Source: Stropharia rugosoannulata
Taxonomy: Eukaryota; Basidiomycota; Agaricomycetes; Agaricales; Strophariaceae
Reading direction: 5' to 3'
DNA: 64,000 nt
NCBI GenBank assembly: GCA_028532985.1
Contig: JANCIK010000001.1
Location: 2,666,001-2,730,000 of the forward strand
The notes under the pieces are model-generated. The model saw nothing but the letters and a program-made list of their open reading frames with translations, was not told the DNA's origin and searched no databases. Position 1 is the first letter of the stretch. Each line of letters begins with the position of its first letter. The translations under genes were made by a program, and so were the position numbers. This document shows positions 48,029-58,338 of this stretch, piece by piece.

Positions 48029-48500
48029 GTTGAAGGAGGGATACCGGGGAGTTGCGTAGCGGGATGCGGTGGAGGTACGACGGGATGCTAGGCAGATGGC
48101 AGATACGAAGAGCAGGCGCGACGGGGTGGGAAACGAACGCGAAGAAGACGGTAAACGAGTGCGACGAGACGCGAGGGATAGCGCAATGGCGCGGCGGCTG
48201 ATGGGCGAGACGCGATGAGAGGCGCGACGTGACGCGTGGAGGAGTGCTTGGAAGAAAATGACAAGTCCAAATCGGACGCAAGCCGATGTTCTTCAACTTG
48301 GGCCAAACATGATCAAAGTCGGTCATATGACCTGTGCCGCCGGTCTTTCATTCGGCCACCGGTAACAGCCGGTGACCGTCATGGATGACCGGCGACAACC
48401 GATGACTTAATGGTGACTGCTGGATGTCTGTAAAGGACAGATCTGATAAAAGATTGCTTACCTTCTGCCAGTCCTACTGAGTATATAAGAGTTATTTACT
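48029..48500. promoter_or_regulatory. GC-rich divergent region inside the transposon
   Basis: About 470 bp between two divergent transposon genes. The first 200 bp is very rich in GCG/CGA words. From about 48337 to 48410 there is a cluster of CCGGT/ACCGG words in both orientations (GCCGCCGGTC, GGCCACCGGTAACAGCCGGT, GACCGGCGAC). No coding sequence of the transposon seems to need this region. Confidence 0.5.
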
Positions 48501-49314
48501 ATGCGCCCTCGTAAGCAAGAAATTTGTACTATGTAAAGTCATAATAAAATAAGCAATATAGCCTCCTTGAAGAGAAAGGCTGCTCACCTGGAAAGCAGTG
48601 ATGAAGATATCGAAGTCTCCAGCCCCATCCCAATCCCGAGATATTTTGATGGTGGTCCTGTGGATGCAGATAGTGATTCTTCAATGGAAGTGACCAGTCC
48701 AATACCAATACCTATCCAGAGCGACTACTCAATGGAGATATCAAGCCAGATTTCAACGTCCAGTGATAACAGCATTGAGGTTTCTAGTCCAATTACAGTG
48801 AAGACAATTATCGAAATCTCGGACTCCGACAACGAATCGGAGGCGGTCGGAGATGGGCTTAGCTATACAACTAGTGCTGATAGTGAGCATGAGTCCTCTT
48901 CAACGCTTACCCACTTAATTAGACATATGAAAGTTGGGGACATTAGAAGAAAAATCTCCGACTCGGCCACCGACCGACCTTTGTCGGACATTGTAGACAT
49001 CAATTTAGATCGTGTAATGGATATTACATGGAATGTCCCCAATAATTATGTGCGGCATCTTGACGTCCTTCTAAACTCTTTACCTAACCCTTACATAGAC
49101 TAGGTTTTCTCTCGAAGATGTATATGAAACCTCAAAACTGATTGACGATATGAAACTGGGACCAGACTTTCAAACCAAACTGTCAAGCCTAATCAATGCT
49201 CGGAAACAACAATATTATATGGAGAGGGCGTACTGGGAGCTGTGTAATGATGGTCTCCAGGGTTTAACCACCATTCAGCAAAACCTCGCACACTGGAGGG
49301 ACCGGTTGGCATAG
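48501..49314 (+). CDS. Transposon-encoded small acidic protein
   Basis: Unassigned, 225 aa. Three exons join in frame: 48501-48510 (ATGCGCCCTC), 48562-49013 and 49099-49314. The protein begins MRPPSLKRKAAHLESSDEDI, then repeats an acidic SSPIPIP / TSPIPIPIQ / SSPITVK word, then EISDSDNESEAVGDG, HLIRHMKVGDIRRKISDSAT and VDINLDR. The last exon gives FSLEDVYETSKLIDDMKLGP and a helical ending, LTTIQQNLAHWRDRLA. The donor GTAATG at 49014 and acceptor CATAG at 49098 restore a frame that otherwise ends at 49103. SDSD/E acidic clusters resemble SUMO-interacting or histone-binding motifs only loosely. Confidence 0.6.
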
Positions 49315-49611
49315 AAAAACATTCATATATAAGCATTACTGGAAGTTGAATAATATATCGGCAAGTGTGTCGGCCCCCAACTTGTGCTACATCATTTGTC
49401 TGTTAAGTCCTGCGCATTTGTAAAGGTTTGAGGCTTTATAACGGAGCCTCGGTTACCGATAATGAATGCTTATGCCCCAAGACGGTTGATTGTTAGTTTA
49501 TCGGACAGCTCCGAGGGTGTGGTACAAAAGAGACTACTGTATACGCAATGTCCTCTTTGAGATCTTGGGACACCCTTTTCGGTCCTTAGAATCATCCAAA
49601 TGCAAGAGCCA
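49315..49611. other. Subterminal region, right side of KDZ-TET element
   Basis: About 300 bp between the last transposon gene and the right inverted repeat. It has TCGG words at about 49357-49375 and no ORF with support. Confidence 0.4.
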
Positions 49612-49893
49612 CACCGCGTCTGGGTAGCTTGCCAGCGACCAACAACTCGGGGCACCGACCGACCCTCCGAGGGGTGGTGTGTCGGCCCGATGCCAAGCTG
49701 GAACGGTGGCTGGGAACCCGCATTCTGCCGGAATGACGCTATAGCCTACGGTAGACGTTTAGTCGCCGGATCCATCTGTGACACATGGCAGAGATCTAAA
49801 TAAAGAATTGGCAGGAATGATGTTATGTCATATAGTATATATATAGTCCCCGAATACATTATAGGGTACGGTACCAGGGGACTGTTCTATGTG
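49612..49893. repeat. Right terminal inverted repeat of KDZ-TET element
   Basis: Partner of the left repeat, ending CTGTTCTATGTG at 49893, followed by GGTTGCA. Confidence 0.95.
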
Positions 49894-49900
49894 GGTTGCA
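49894..49900. repeat. 7-bp target site duplication, right copy
   Basis: GGTTGCA, matching 31626-31632. Confidence 0.9.
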
Positions 49901-51553
49901 GAGGCCGCTGCAAGTCACCCATATGGCTATATTGACGATGAGCCTGTGACTATTGCGTCAGTTAATTTAATCTCAGCGGAGACTGTCTGGCCTTCAGTCG
50001 TTGCACTCACGGATCGCCCTCAGACGGACTCATCCAGCTCTCCTCAACTCACTCAAGAAGTTATTACTGCCCTTCGTTCGGCCTACGCTCTCGATCCATG
50101 GTGTCAAAAGCTCTTAGTCGCCCAACGTGGAATGCCAATTCTAACTGTACGTAATGGGCTATGGTTCATTGGTGACAGGCTTGTTGTTCCTGAAAATTGT
50201 GGGGTACGTGAATATGTCTTCCGCATGGCTCATGATAATCTAGGGCATTTCGGTTTTGCGAAGACATATGACTCTATCAGACGCTCCTACTTCTGGCCCA
50301 ATATGCGCACTCAACTTGAGAATGCTTATGTTCCCGGGTGTGACGAATGTCAACGAAACAAATCATCAACAACTACTCGCTCGGGTCCCCTGCATCCACT
50401 TCCTATTCCAGACAATCGTCTTGAAGATGTTGCCATGGATTTTATTGGTCCACTTCCTGAAGACGATGGGTCCGACTGCATTCTTTCCATCACTGACCGT
50501 TTAGGTGCAGACCTCCGCATTATTGCATGTCGAATGGATATCACAGCCGAAGATCTTGCTTTGATTTTCTTTGATCAATGGTATTGCGAGAATGGATTAC
50601 CTTTAAACATGGCCTGTGATAGGGATAAGTTATTCTTGTCACGATTTTGGAAAGCATTAACTGCACTGATTGGTGTTCAGGTTAATATGTCGTCAGCCTT
50701 CCATCCTCAATCGGACGGCGCCAGCGAAAGGTCTAACAAGACAATTAACCAGTCAATCCATTTTCATGTTGAACGCAATCAACGGGGCTGGAAACGAGCA
50801 CTGCCGCGCATACGTTTCCACATTATGAACTCTAAGAATGCCTCAACTGGATACACTGGTTTTGAACTTCGCCTTGGACGTCCTGCACGTGTAATACCAC
50901 CCCTGGTTCATCGGGAAGGTGCTACTCATACTACTGACACATCTGCTAGACAGGTCATCGAGCGCCTCCACACTGATACTCAAGATGCCCGTGACAATCT
51001 GCTCCTCGCAAAAATCTCGCAGGCATATCATGCAAATGCTTCACGTCGCGATGACCAACAGTGGCTTTCGGGTGACCTCGTGATGCTTGACACGTCCAAC
51101 CGTCGTAAACGTCTTCGACATCCTACAGATCAACGTGCAGCTAAGTTTATGCCTCGTTGGGAGGGTCCATATACTATCGTTTCATTTTTTGCAGATAATT
51201 CGACTGTGTTACTGAAATTACCTTCTTCCGCTTCGTCTAATGCAACCACTCGTAACCCAGAAGACCTTACTTACGAAGTCTTCCACACATCCCTGATCAA
51301 ACGCTACACTCCTAATGACGACTATCTTTTCCCTAACCGTGCGCGACCAACTCCGCAGACAGAAATGGTTGATGGAGAAGAAGAACATTTCGTCGACCGC
51401 ATTATCGATGAACGTAAAGTGCGGGGTCGTACTAAATACCTCGTCAGATGGAAAGACGAAGGTCCAGAGGCCGACCTTTGGTTGGAAGAAGACAAATTGC
51501 AGGACAATGTCGCTCTCGACAACTGGGAAGCTCTTGCCAGTACATGTTCTTGA
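49901..51553 (+). CDS. Gypsy pol, 3' part (integrase, chromodomain)
   Basis: Second part of the split pol ORF, in the frame that continues GTT GCA at the insertion point. It has the integrase zinc domain (HDNLGHFGFAKTYDSIRR, then CDECQRNK), the catalytic core Asp in AMDFIGPLP, ACDRDKLFLSRFW with the second Asp, and the Glu in HPQSDGASERSNKT. The C-terminal part has GDLVMLD, RWEGPYTIVSFF and VFHTSLIKRY (GPY/F module), then a chromodomain VDRIIDERKVRGRTKYLVRW ending NWEALAST. The chromodomain would direct integration to marked chromatin. All catalytic residues look intact. Confidence 0.92.
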   Translation, partial: EAAASHPYGYIDDEPVTIASVNLISAETVWPSVVALTDRPQTDSSSSPQLTQEVITALRSAYALDPWCQKLLVAQRGMPILTVRNGLWFIGDRLVVPENCGVREYVFRMAHDNLGHFGFAKTYDSIRRSYFWPNMRTQLENAYVPGCDECQRNKSSTTTRSGPLHPLPIPDNRLEDVAMDFIGPLPEDDGSDCILSITDRLGADLRIIACRMDITAEDLALIFFDQWYCENGLPLNMACDRDKLFLSRFWKALTALIGVQVNMSSAFHPQSDGASERSNKTINQSIHFHVERNQRGWKRALPRIRFHIMNSKNASTGYTGFELRLGRPARVIPPLVHREGATHTTDTSARQVIERLHTDTQDARDNLLLAKISQAYHANASRRDDQQWLSGDLVMLDTSNRRKRLRHPTDQRAAKFMPRWEGPYTIVSFFADNSTVLLKLPSSASSNATTRNPEDLTYEVFHTSLIKRYTPNDDYLFPNRARPTPQTEMVDGEEEHFVDRIIDERKVRGRTKYLVRWKDEGPEADLWLEEDKLQDNVALDNWEALASTCS

Positions 51554-51764
51554 GTTTTCGTATGTTTTCAATTTTCTTCCTTCACGTACCTCTTACTTTC
51601 ACTTCTGCCTGCGGTAGCTTCCCCACAGGGGTTTGACGCACCCGTGCACGGATTTTTCTTTTGTCGCGTGTGACCCTTTTATCTCAGTTTAATTTTCTAT
51701 CTCTACTAACTGCTCTATCTACATACGCTCTTCCCTCGCCCTTCTTTTTCTTGGGGGGGAGCAC

Positions 51765-51983
51765 TGTAAGGATGCTATCCTTACATCATGACATCACATG
51801 CCACTCTCACATAAGTAGCCGGAGCCACGCCTAGTCAACACCTCTTTCCTTCTGCTTTTCCTGTCGTCTGTTCTCCTGTTGTAGCCACTCCGAATCCACA
51901 CGCGCATTCAGTTTCTTTTTGTGTGTTTCCGTGAGTCTTCCTTCCATCCAAACTCCAGTGTTTTCCGCCTCGGCGGTTTTCCA
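51765..51983 (+). repeat. 3' LTR of Gypsy element
   Basis: 219 bp, identical by reading to the 5' LTR. Preceded by the polypurine tract and followed by the GTACG target duplication. Confidence 0.95.
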
Positions 51984-52445
51984 GTACGTTAATCCATACC
52001 TACGGGCATAGTATAAATAAGTACATACTACAGATAGATAGTAAGAGTATCAACACCTACAATGAATGAATAGTAGTAACAGCGAATGTAGACTCCTGAT
52101 ATTGATTCATAATATTTTCAAAGCAACGTAGGGCTCGTCTTACAAGGCGGGCCCACCTTGTAAGACGAGCTCTGACTTGTAAATTAATTGATATAATTAC
52201 AACATCATTGTAAGACAGATCTGCATTAATGGCCTTGAAGTGCCTTGTAAGGCGTGAATGAAATTTCCGACAATTTTTATTTGCCAACAGGCTCGGGAAT
52301 TCGACTTCCATGTACTTGCTATCCAAAGCCTCATAATGATAATGTCATCATTGTTTTCGGTCGCATCAATGGTATAGTAAAACTAGATAATTATGTAGTA
52401 GCAATAAGCACTAGCCCTGACAGTCAATACTAAAGTACTAATATT
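51984..52445. other. Intergenic flank with perfect hairpin
   Basis: About 460 bp between the retrotransposon and the end of CDS1. AT-rich with TAGTATAAATAAGTACATAC-like repeats near 52008. It holds the 15-bp hairpin listed separately. A 90-codon minus-strand frame (52057-52326) overlaps the hairpin and shows no domain. Confidence 0.5.
52133..52170. repeat. Perfect 15-bp inverted repeat
   Basis: GCTCGTCTTACAAGG and its exact complement CCTTGTAAGACGAGC are separated by 8 bp (CGGGCCCA). A related word, CCTTGTAAGGCG, recurs near 52242. It may be the remnant of a small inverted-repeat transposon, or a transcript hairpin. Confidence 0.8.
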
Positions 52446-54604
52446 TTAAACAGATATCCCTTGTTGCTCAAGATATCTCGAGAGATCACGAATTAGTTCC
52501 AATTGCTGCTCAACAGTAAGCCCGCTGACAACTGTTTCTAAGATTTTGCCAACAGTGATGTTGTTGACGCGGATTAGACTGCTATAGTAAACGTAGGTGA
52601 AAACACCCATGAGGAATCTAATTGCCCATTAATCATGCACAAGACGCTTGTAGAAAAGCTAATACTTACTGGCAATCCATCCGATCTGTCATACCACCAT
52701 GGCCAGGAATGCTGTGGCCAAAGTCTTTGATGTTGAAAGCGCGTTTGAACCCCGACGCAAAAAAGCCGCCAAAAGGTGCCACCAATGAGGCAAAACAGGC
52801 AAGAACTAAGAGGTGGAGTTGATAGGGAGCGTATGATACCCTTGTGATCGATGAACCAGTCTAGAAAGCATTATAAGCGACCCGGACTGGTAAAGTAACG
52901 AAGTCAGAACTCACGAATACAGACAAGAAGGAAGACAGAGGCCTCCAAAGTTCAACATTCCTCCAAACAAATACTGGGTTTGGTGTACATGAAGTTGAAG
53001 AAAACGCACTGACGCCTAAATCGTGGACAGGACATATCATGTAGTTGAAGCGCATAAAGAAAGTTCCCCAGGCTAGAGCAAATACAATGGTGGATAAAAA
53101 TGCTCCAACAAAACCTTCTACAGTCTTTTTGGGTGATAACTTGATAAGGGGCGTGCGGCCGATTGTGATGCCCCAGATATAGGCAAAACAGTCATTGCAG
53201 ATTACCAATGACGCTGGCACCCAGAACCAAATGAGGCCTTCGAGAATATTATTCACTATGAAGTGGCTGACCAAAAATTAACACATAATGCTTTACTGAT
53301 TGTATAATAAAAGCCCACCTTGAGACAACAATCAACAAGAGACTCATATGGACCCAACAGAACAAGCCGAACTGTTGCTTTAGGAAGCCTTTCTTCAAAG
53401 ACATTACAAAACCCATGAAACCTATGATGTACAGCGTGAAACTAATCATGCGATGATTTGTGGCAAATGGCAGCAGATTGGCATCTGCAAAAACGACGTG
53501 CTAGAATACCCGATCGATTAAGTACGACAGTGAAAAGGTAATCATATTGGGCTTACTTTGAAGTAATATATGATACTTTCACCATACAAAAAGTAGTTTG
53601 TCACGGCGAAAAAGTACCAATTTAATGTTTTGCTCCAGGGATCTTTTCCTTTGTACTGACTGGCGTCCTGCGAATCGGAGATTGCCGTTTTCAGAGAGAA
53701 TAATGCAGTGACTTCGCGGTAAACAAGGGTCTGGCAAAGCATAACCAACAAAATCATATAGGAGTGACCCAACACCAGTAACGCTAACGATAATAAGGCA
53801 TTCAGTCAAGGACAGTTTATACAATGCAATAAGTACTTACTGAGAAATCCGCCAATCATGATGAAAGTCCATAGTGTACGAGTCAAAGCATTTTGGCGTT
53901 TTTTAACTTGCTCTGCATTCAGCCCTTTGCTAGCTTCCGCAGTATTCAGTGCGTCCTGCCTGGCCGAACCATTCGTCTGAGTACCAGACACGACTATCGA
54001 CGAGCCAATGGGCACTACTTGATGATCAAAGGGCAGGGGTGGACTGGATGAAGAAGTTTTGTCATTATGGGAATCTGCAAATATATTTACTGGTTTTGGT
54101 GGTCGAACTACTGACTGAGGCTGTAGCGTAGACGCATTGAGTTCGTTAGGAGGCAGTACTGCCTCTAAGTCAGTCTCATCAGATGTAGATCTCGGAGGCT
54201 GAAGGTCTTCAACATATTCCATAGCAGGGGCGACTGCTTGAGTTGGTGGGGGGAAAGCGTCCTCTTCATGCCGAACACTCGGCTCGTCTTCAGCCAGTGG
54301 TGACTTGGCTTTCTGACGCTGTTTCCGTTCAATGCGTGCTAGACGATTCGCTCTTTTGATAGCTGACTTTGTCATTTTGGGACTTTCGTGTTCTTGTGGC
54401 ATAATGCTTTACATTGTAGGCTTAGTAATTTCGTAGCTGGTAATGACGAATATGAATATATTGTACAGACCTCGTGTCTTTCAATAACTCAAGGTCTGAC
54501 GAGTGCTCATCATCCTCTGACTCTTCACCGGACTCCACGTACAATGCTTCATAAGTAGTCTTGGAGGCGAAGATGGTGCGAGGGGTATCACTGAAGCGAC
54601 TCAT
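52446..54604 (-). CDS. CDS1: Phosphatidate cytidylyltransferase (CDP-DAG synthase)
   Basis: Makes CDP-diacylglycerol from CTP and phosphatidic acid in the ER membrane. The membrane part has [20 protein letters not shown], several hydrophobic helices, [40 protein letters not shown] and the full family signature [20 protein letters not shown] followed by GMTDRMDC. It ends EQQGISV. ATG at 54602-54604 opens a short exon ([20 protein letters not shown], acidic end) that splices with matching phase to [20 protein letters not shown]. The result is an extension of about 240 residues, basic then acidic/Pro-rich, before the first helix ([13 protein letters not shown]). If that splice is wrong, translation could start at 54402. 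Confidence 0.9.
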
Positions 54605-54856
54605 GATGACGTCCGTCAACAAGTGAAGAAACACTGCACTGGACCAACACTAGACTGACTTTTATTTTTGGACACGAGGACTATGTTTGGTTTTCATAGT
54701 AATGAACAACAATAGCATTTGAACGAGTCAAGTGGGTTCAAGTTTGTCCTACGAGCCATTCTACACTTGCTTCTACAATCGTATATAAAACAGCAAGCTA
54801 TTGTCCATGGAAATGATAATACAACACTAATTTTGAACGCATCTACTAGAACCAAA

Positions 54857-57800
54857 CTAAAACTTCCACTCAGATTCAACCTCCATTGCCCACGGGACTA
54901 GAAATATAAGATGTCAGCTATAGGTAATTGAACAAAATACCAGAAACTGTACATTTAGTTACTAGCGTTTTGGAGAATATTTTCTCAATGGGAACATCAT
55001 GGATTTGGCACCAAGCAGCAGTAATTCTACCAACCTCAAAAGATCAGCAAGTTTCCAAATATGTCAGAAGTGTACTGACCGAGGATCAAGATAATTGATT
55101 TTACTACGCCATTATGAATTTAGTCAATCTTGTGCATTATCTTATAGTACCACGCACCTTGTACCCAACGCTACTTCCTTGCCTGCATCCCTATCAACCA
55201 TCTGTAGTTTGAAAGATTTGATCTTTTGCGTGATTTTCTCAATGGCGTCTTCTAATCTCTCGGCGGTGCGATTTTTGGGGTCAGCTTTGCCTGTACCACG
55301 TTCCTTCGCCAATCGTTCGAATTCTGCTTCAACATCACGAATGCGATCCTGCAAAACAGACTCTTTTTGCGTCTTTTTACCATCTTCTTCCAGCTTTTCG
55401 TTATCTTTAGCGAACCTCTTCTCAATCTTCTCAATTTCTTTGGCCTTTAGCGAATCCTCATGTTCTGCAATCCAATCTTCTTCCAGATCAGATTCGTCGT
55501 CCTTATAGAGAGGGTTCCTCTTATACTTGGAGTCGAGTTTGAATAACGCATGCCGTAACTTCATGCGGTCGTACTTGAATGATCTATACTATTATCTCAG
55601 AGATATCAGCAAACCAACATCCACATGCAGACGGACGAACGTAAATAACTACCTTGTCCCGCATTTTTGCCATAGATTGATCGTGCGTCTTCGGAGCGCT
55701 ACGTTGATGGTTACAGAGAATGGCCACCTTACGATTTGCAGCATTGTACGCATTGAGTTTTTCTTGCAAACTCGCACCCTCGAGCGTCTCTTCATCCAAA
55801 AGCCGCTGGAACGTGATAGAAGCGTTGAAGGTACGGAAGACCTTCGCAGTTAAGCCTTTCATTTCATTAGTGAGATGTTTGTTGAGAGATGTCGTCTAAA
55901 CCTTTTCAGTCGGCATGTCATACGGAGGCTACAGCTTCGAACGTACCGTTACACGATCAAACAGGTTATCATCATCGTTTTTGTTCTCCTTAAATATCCT
56001 GATATTCTTGAAGACCTGCGCTTCAACCTGAACTCTGTTGTAGTACCTAATGGAGTCCTTTCCAAGGAAATCGAAAATAATAAAATCCGGCGCCTCGAGT
56101 GTAACGTGTTCACATCGGAGAGAGCAGCAACCAACAGTATCTGCTTCGTCTTCACCTTTCTCATTTCCAGCACGCAGTGCCAATTTATCGATGAAATACA
56201 TGGCAGTAGCACGCTGTCGATCTGCCATAACCTTCGAGCGCAGATCTTGGCTGTAGTTCTCTCGGATGCGATCGACATGATTCTGCGTTTTTGTTAGACC
56301 AGAAACAGAATGAATAAATACTAGCTACCTTTAATTCGCGTGCTTTCTCGAATTTCTGCATGTCGCTTTGGCCTTTCAAAGAACTCCCTGCTGCCAAGAA
56401 AACATATTTATGATTACCGTTGATATTCTCGGTCCAGTTGGCAAGCCATGTAACAGTGTTATCATGCGTAACCGCTTTCCATTGCCCAGGCATATTAGGA
56501 ACTGGCACTGGCGCTCCTTTCCCGATGTTAAGCGTGATATCTTCCGGGCGTACCCGGAACTTATAATTTGACTGTCAAAAGTTTGCTCCTATGTTGTTTG
56601 ATACACTTACTTTCAGTGCACCTTTCTTAGGATGGTCTCCACGTCCTCTGAACAAACCAGGGGGTTCAACTCTGAAGTTGCCTACTTTCTCTTTACGTCC
56701 GTCAAGAAGACAAGTTGTGTATTTAGCTTCCATTTCCTCCCTAGCCTTCTTATTAGCTTTCTTCTCATCTGCTGACATCGCTTTCTTCTTGGCCTTCTCC
56801 TCTTCAAAGTATTCGAACATGGGCCGGAAATCGCACAGGTCAAAATTAGTTATCTTTGTGCCGTCTCGCTGTTTCTGGAATTAAAAAACGTATGAACATT
56901 TTTTAAATAAATCACTCACAGGAGGATGTTTTTTCATCACGATTTTCCAGTCTTCGAAGAAGTTTCTGCTGAAGGTTGGGTCCCTGGCATGGTCAGTTTC
57001 TAGTAATGTAGCGTAGAAACCTGCCACTTCCTCCGCGTCAGGAGGAAGGTCAACAGGTTGACCTAATCAAATTTATATAAGAAAATGTAAGAAATAAGGA
57101 AGAGGGTATTGCATCACACCATTATATTTCATCTTGATGGTAGACGGTAAAGGTTCGTAGGGGGGAGGGAATAGGACACCACTATGCTCAAGAGTCGTCC
57201 ACTTCACACTATCATCGCCGTTATCAACGTTGCTTTCCCACCACCGGAATATTTCCTCCTGCTCTTCTTCCTTCTTTTCTTTCTTCTCTTTGATCTTTGC
57301 AGGAGATTTCCCTATTTCATCCGCTTTTGCCTTCCTCCCTCGTTTAGGCTTTGGGACATCAGTGTCAGAAATTTCTTCATCCTTGACTTTCTTCCGACGA
57401 GATTTGGAAGGTGCCTTGGTAATGCGCGCCGTATCATCGTCACTGCCGCTCTCAATTTTGAGCTTGCGTTTCCGGGCAGGCTGGCGTTTAGCAGAAGCAA
57501 CCGGTTTGTCGTCATCTTCACCATTGAAGTCGTCTTCTTCCTTTACTTTCTTCTTTGGTGGTTTCGAGGATCTTCCGTTAGAAGCCCGGCGAGTTTTACT
57601 GAGAGTTTCACTGTCGGACTCGTCTGCGGTCTCCGGAGGCTGCTGCACAGAGCTTAACTTCCCATTTGTTCTGCCCTTAGCTGGGGAAGACGCCAGGGGA
57701 ACATCATCATCACTTGAGCTTTCTTCATAAACAACCTTTTTGCGTTTAAGATTACGAGACGGCAACGACGTGGCGTCCGTGGTACGAGTAGTTTGGGACT

Positions 57801-58008
57801 AGAAAGGTGAATATAAGCCATAAGTACTTCGTATGAAACTGATTAGAAGAGATATCACCAATGGCAAATCGTCATCGTCGCTGGAATCCTTGAGCTCAAG
57901 GCTGCTTGCGCCATTTCCATTGATGGCAGTTTCTGGTTTATGAGCATTACTTGCAGTGCGGTTAGGCAGCTGCTCATTGATGACAACCATAGGAGAATCA
58001 ACTGGCAT
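54857..58008 (-). CDS. TOP1: DNA topoisomerase I (type IB)
   Basis: Relaxes supercoils in the nucleus. ATG at 58006-58008 ([17 protein letters not shown]). A long charged N-terminal domain has [28 protein letters not shown] and similar nuclear-localisation words. The core begins [20 protein letters not shown]; then [60 protein letters not shown], and the catalytic region [20 protein letters not shown] and [13 protein letters not shown] coiled-coil linker ([20 protein letters not shown]) precedes the catalytic Tyr in SKINYLDPR. The C-terminus [20 protein letters not shown] requires a last intron (about 54903-54961); the stop is at 54857-54859. All key residues are present. Confidence 0.93.
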
Positions 58009-58338
58009 GGTATTACAAAGAGATTCCAACACGATTATAATTAAATTTCACGCGTTCAGAAAAGAGAACGGGGGCACTGAACAAATTGAATGGGAAGAGG
58101 AGTATGGTTGTTGAATGATGGGCGTATTCAATCAAATTGTCCCGTCGGTGCAAGTCAAAAGAGCCTGCCCGAAACTAACAGGTCATGGTTTCGTGAGTAG
58201 TGTTTAGTCAGCGTTTATTCCGATCCATCCCAACCCCGGCCTCCTCCCTTTACAATTTCTATCAGCCAACGTGAGGTGCTATCGTCACAATATTGTTCAT
58301 TACTCGCCGTACTGAATGACATGATTTCAGCTGACAGA
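58009..58338. promoter_or_regulatory. Divergent promoter, TOP1 / NDUFB3
   Basis: 330 bp between divergent starts. No clear motif. A short upstream frame beginning near 58276 precedes the NDUFB3 ATG and probably belongs to its 5' UTR. Confidence 0.4.

Larger units (their letters stand above)
31633..49893. mobile_element. KDZ-class DNA transposon carrying a TET/JBP gene (18,261 bp)
   Basis: Bounded by terminal inverted repeats that start CACATAGAACAGTCCCC at 31633 and end with the complement at 49893. Flanked by a perfect 7-bp duplication GGTTGCA (31626-31632 and 49894-49900). Removing the element and one duplicate restores one open pol frame, which fixes the ends independently. Six genes lie inside: TET/JBP dioxygenase (+), an acidic-tailed protein (-), KDZ transposase (-, broken by an insertion), a WF-motif protein (+, frame shifted at a poly-A tract), a split zinc-cluster-like protein (-) and an acidic protein (+). 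KDZ and TET/JBP genes are known to travel together in basidiomycetes. Published Zisupton elements make 8-bp duplications, so 7 bp is a point to check. Confidence 0.92.
28634..51983 (+). mobile_element. Ty3/Gypsy chromovirus-like LTR retrotransposon, interrupted
   Basis: Two 219-bp direct repeats (28634-28852 and 51765-51983) begin TG and end CA. The flanks carry a 5-bp duplication GTACG (28629-28633 and 51984-51988). The internal region has pol in the order protease, reverse transcriptase, RNase H, integrase, chromodomain, which is the Ty3/Gypsy chromovirus order. A G-rich polypurine tract (TTGGGGGGGAGCAC) precedes the 3' LTR. The element without its insert is about 5.1 kb. The 18.3-kb KDZ-type transposon at 31633-49893 splits pol between RNase H and integrase. 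Confidence 0.93.

Noticed and set aside
49014..49103. Apparent frameshift or early stop in the last transposon gene
   Set aside because: A GTAATG donor at 49014 and CATAG acceptor at 49098 restore a long open frame, so an intron explains it better.
31633..49893. Possibility that the insert is a Helitron or a Starship-type element
   Set aside because: Long inverted repeats and a target duplication exclude a Helitron. No tyrosine-recombinase captain is visible, and Starships are known from Pezizomycotina.
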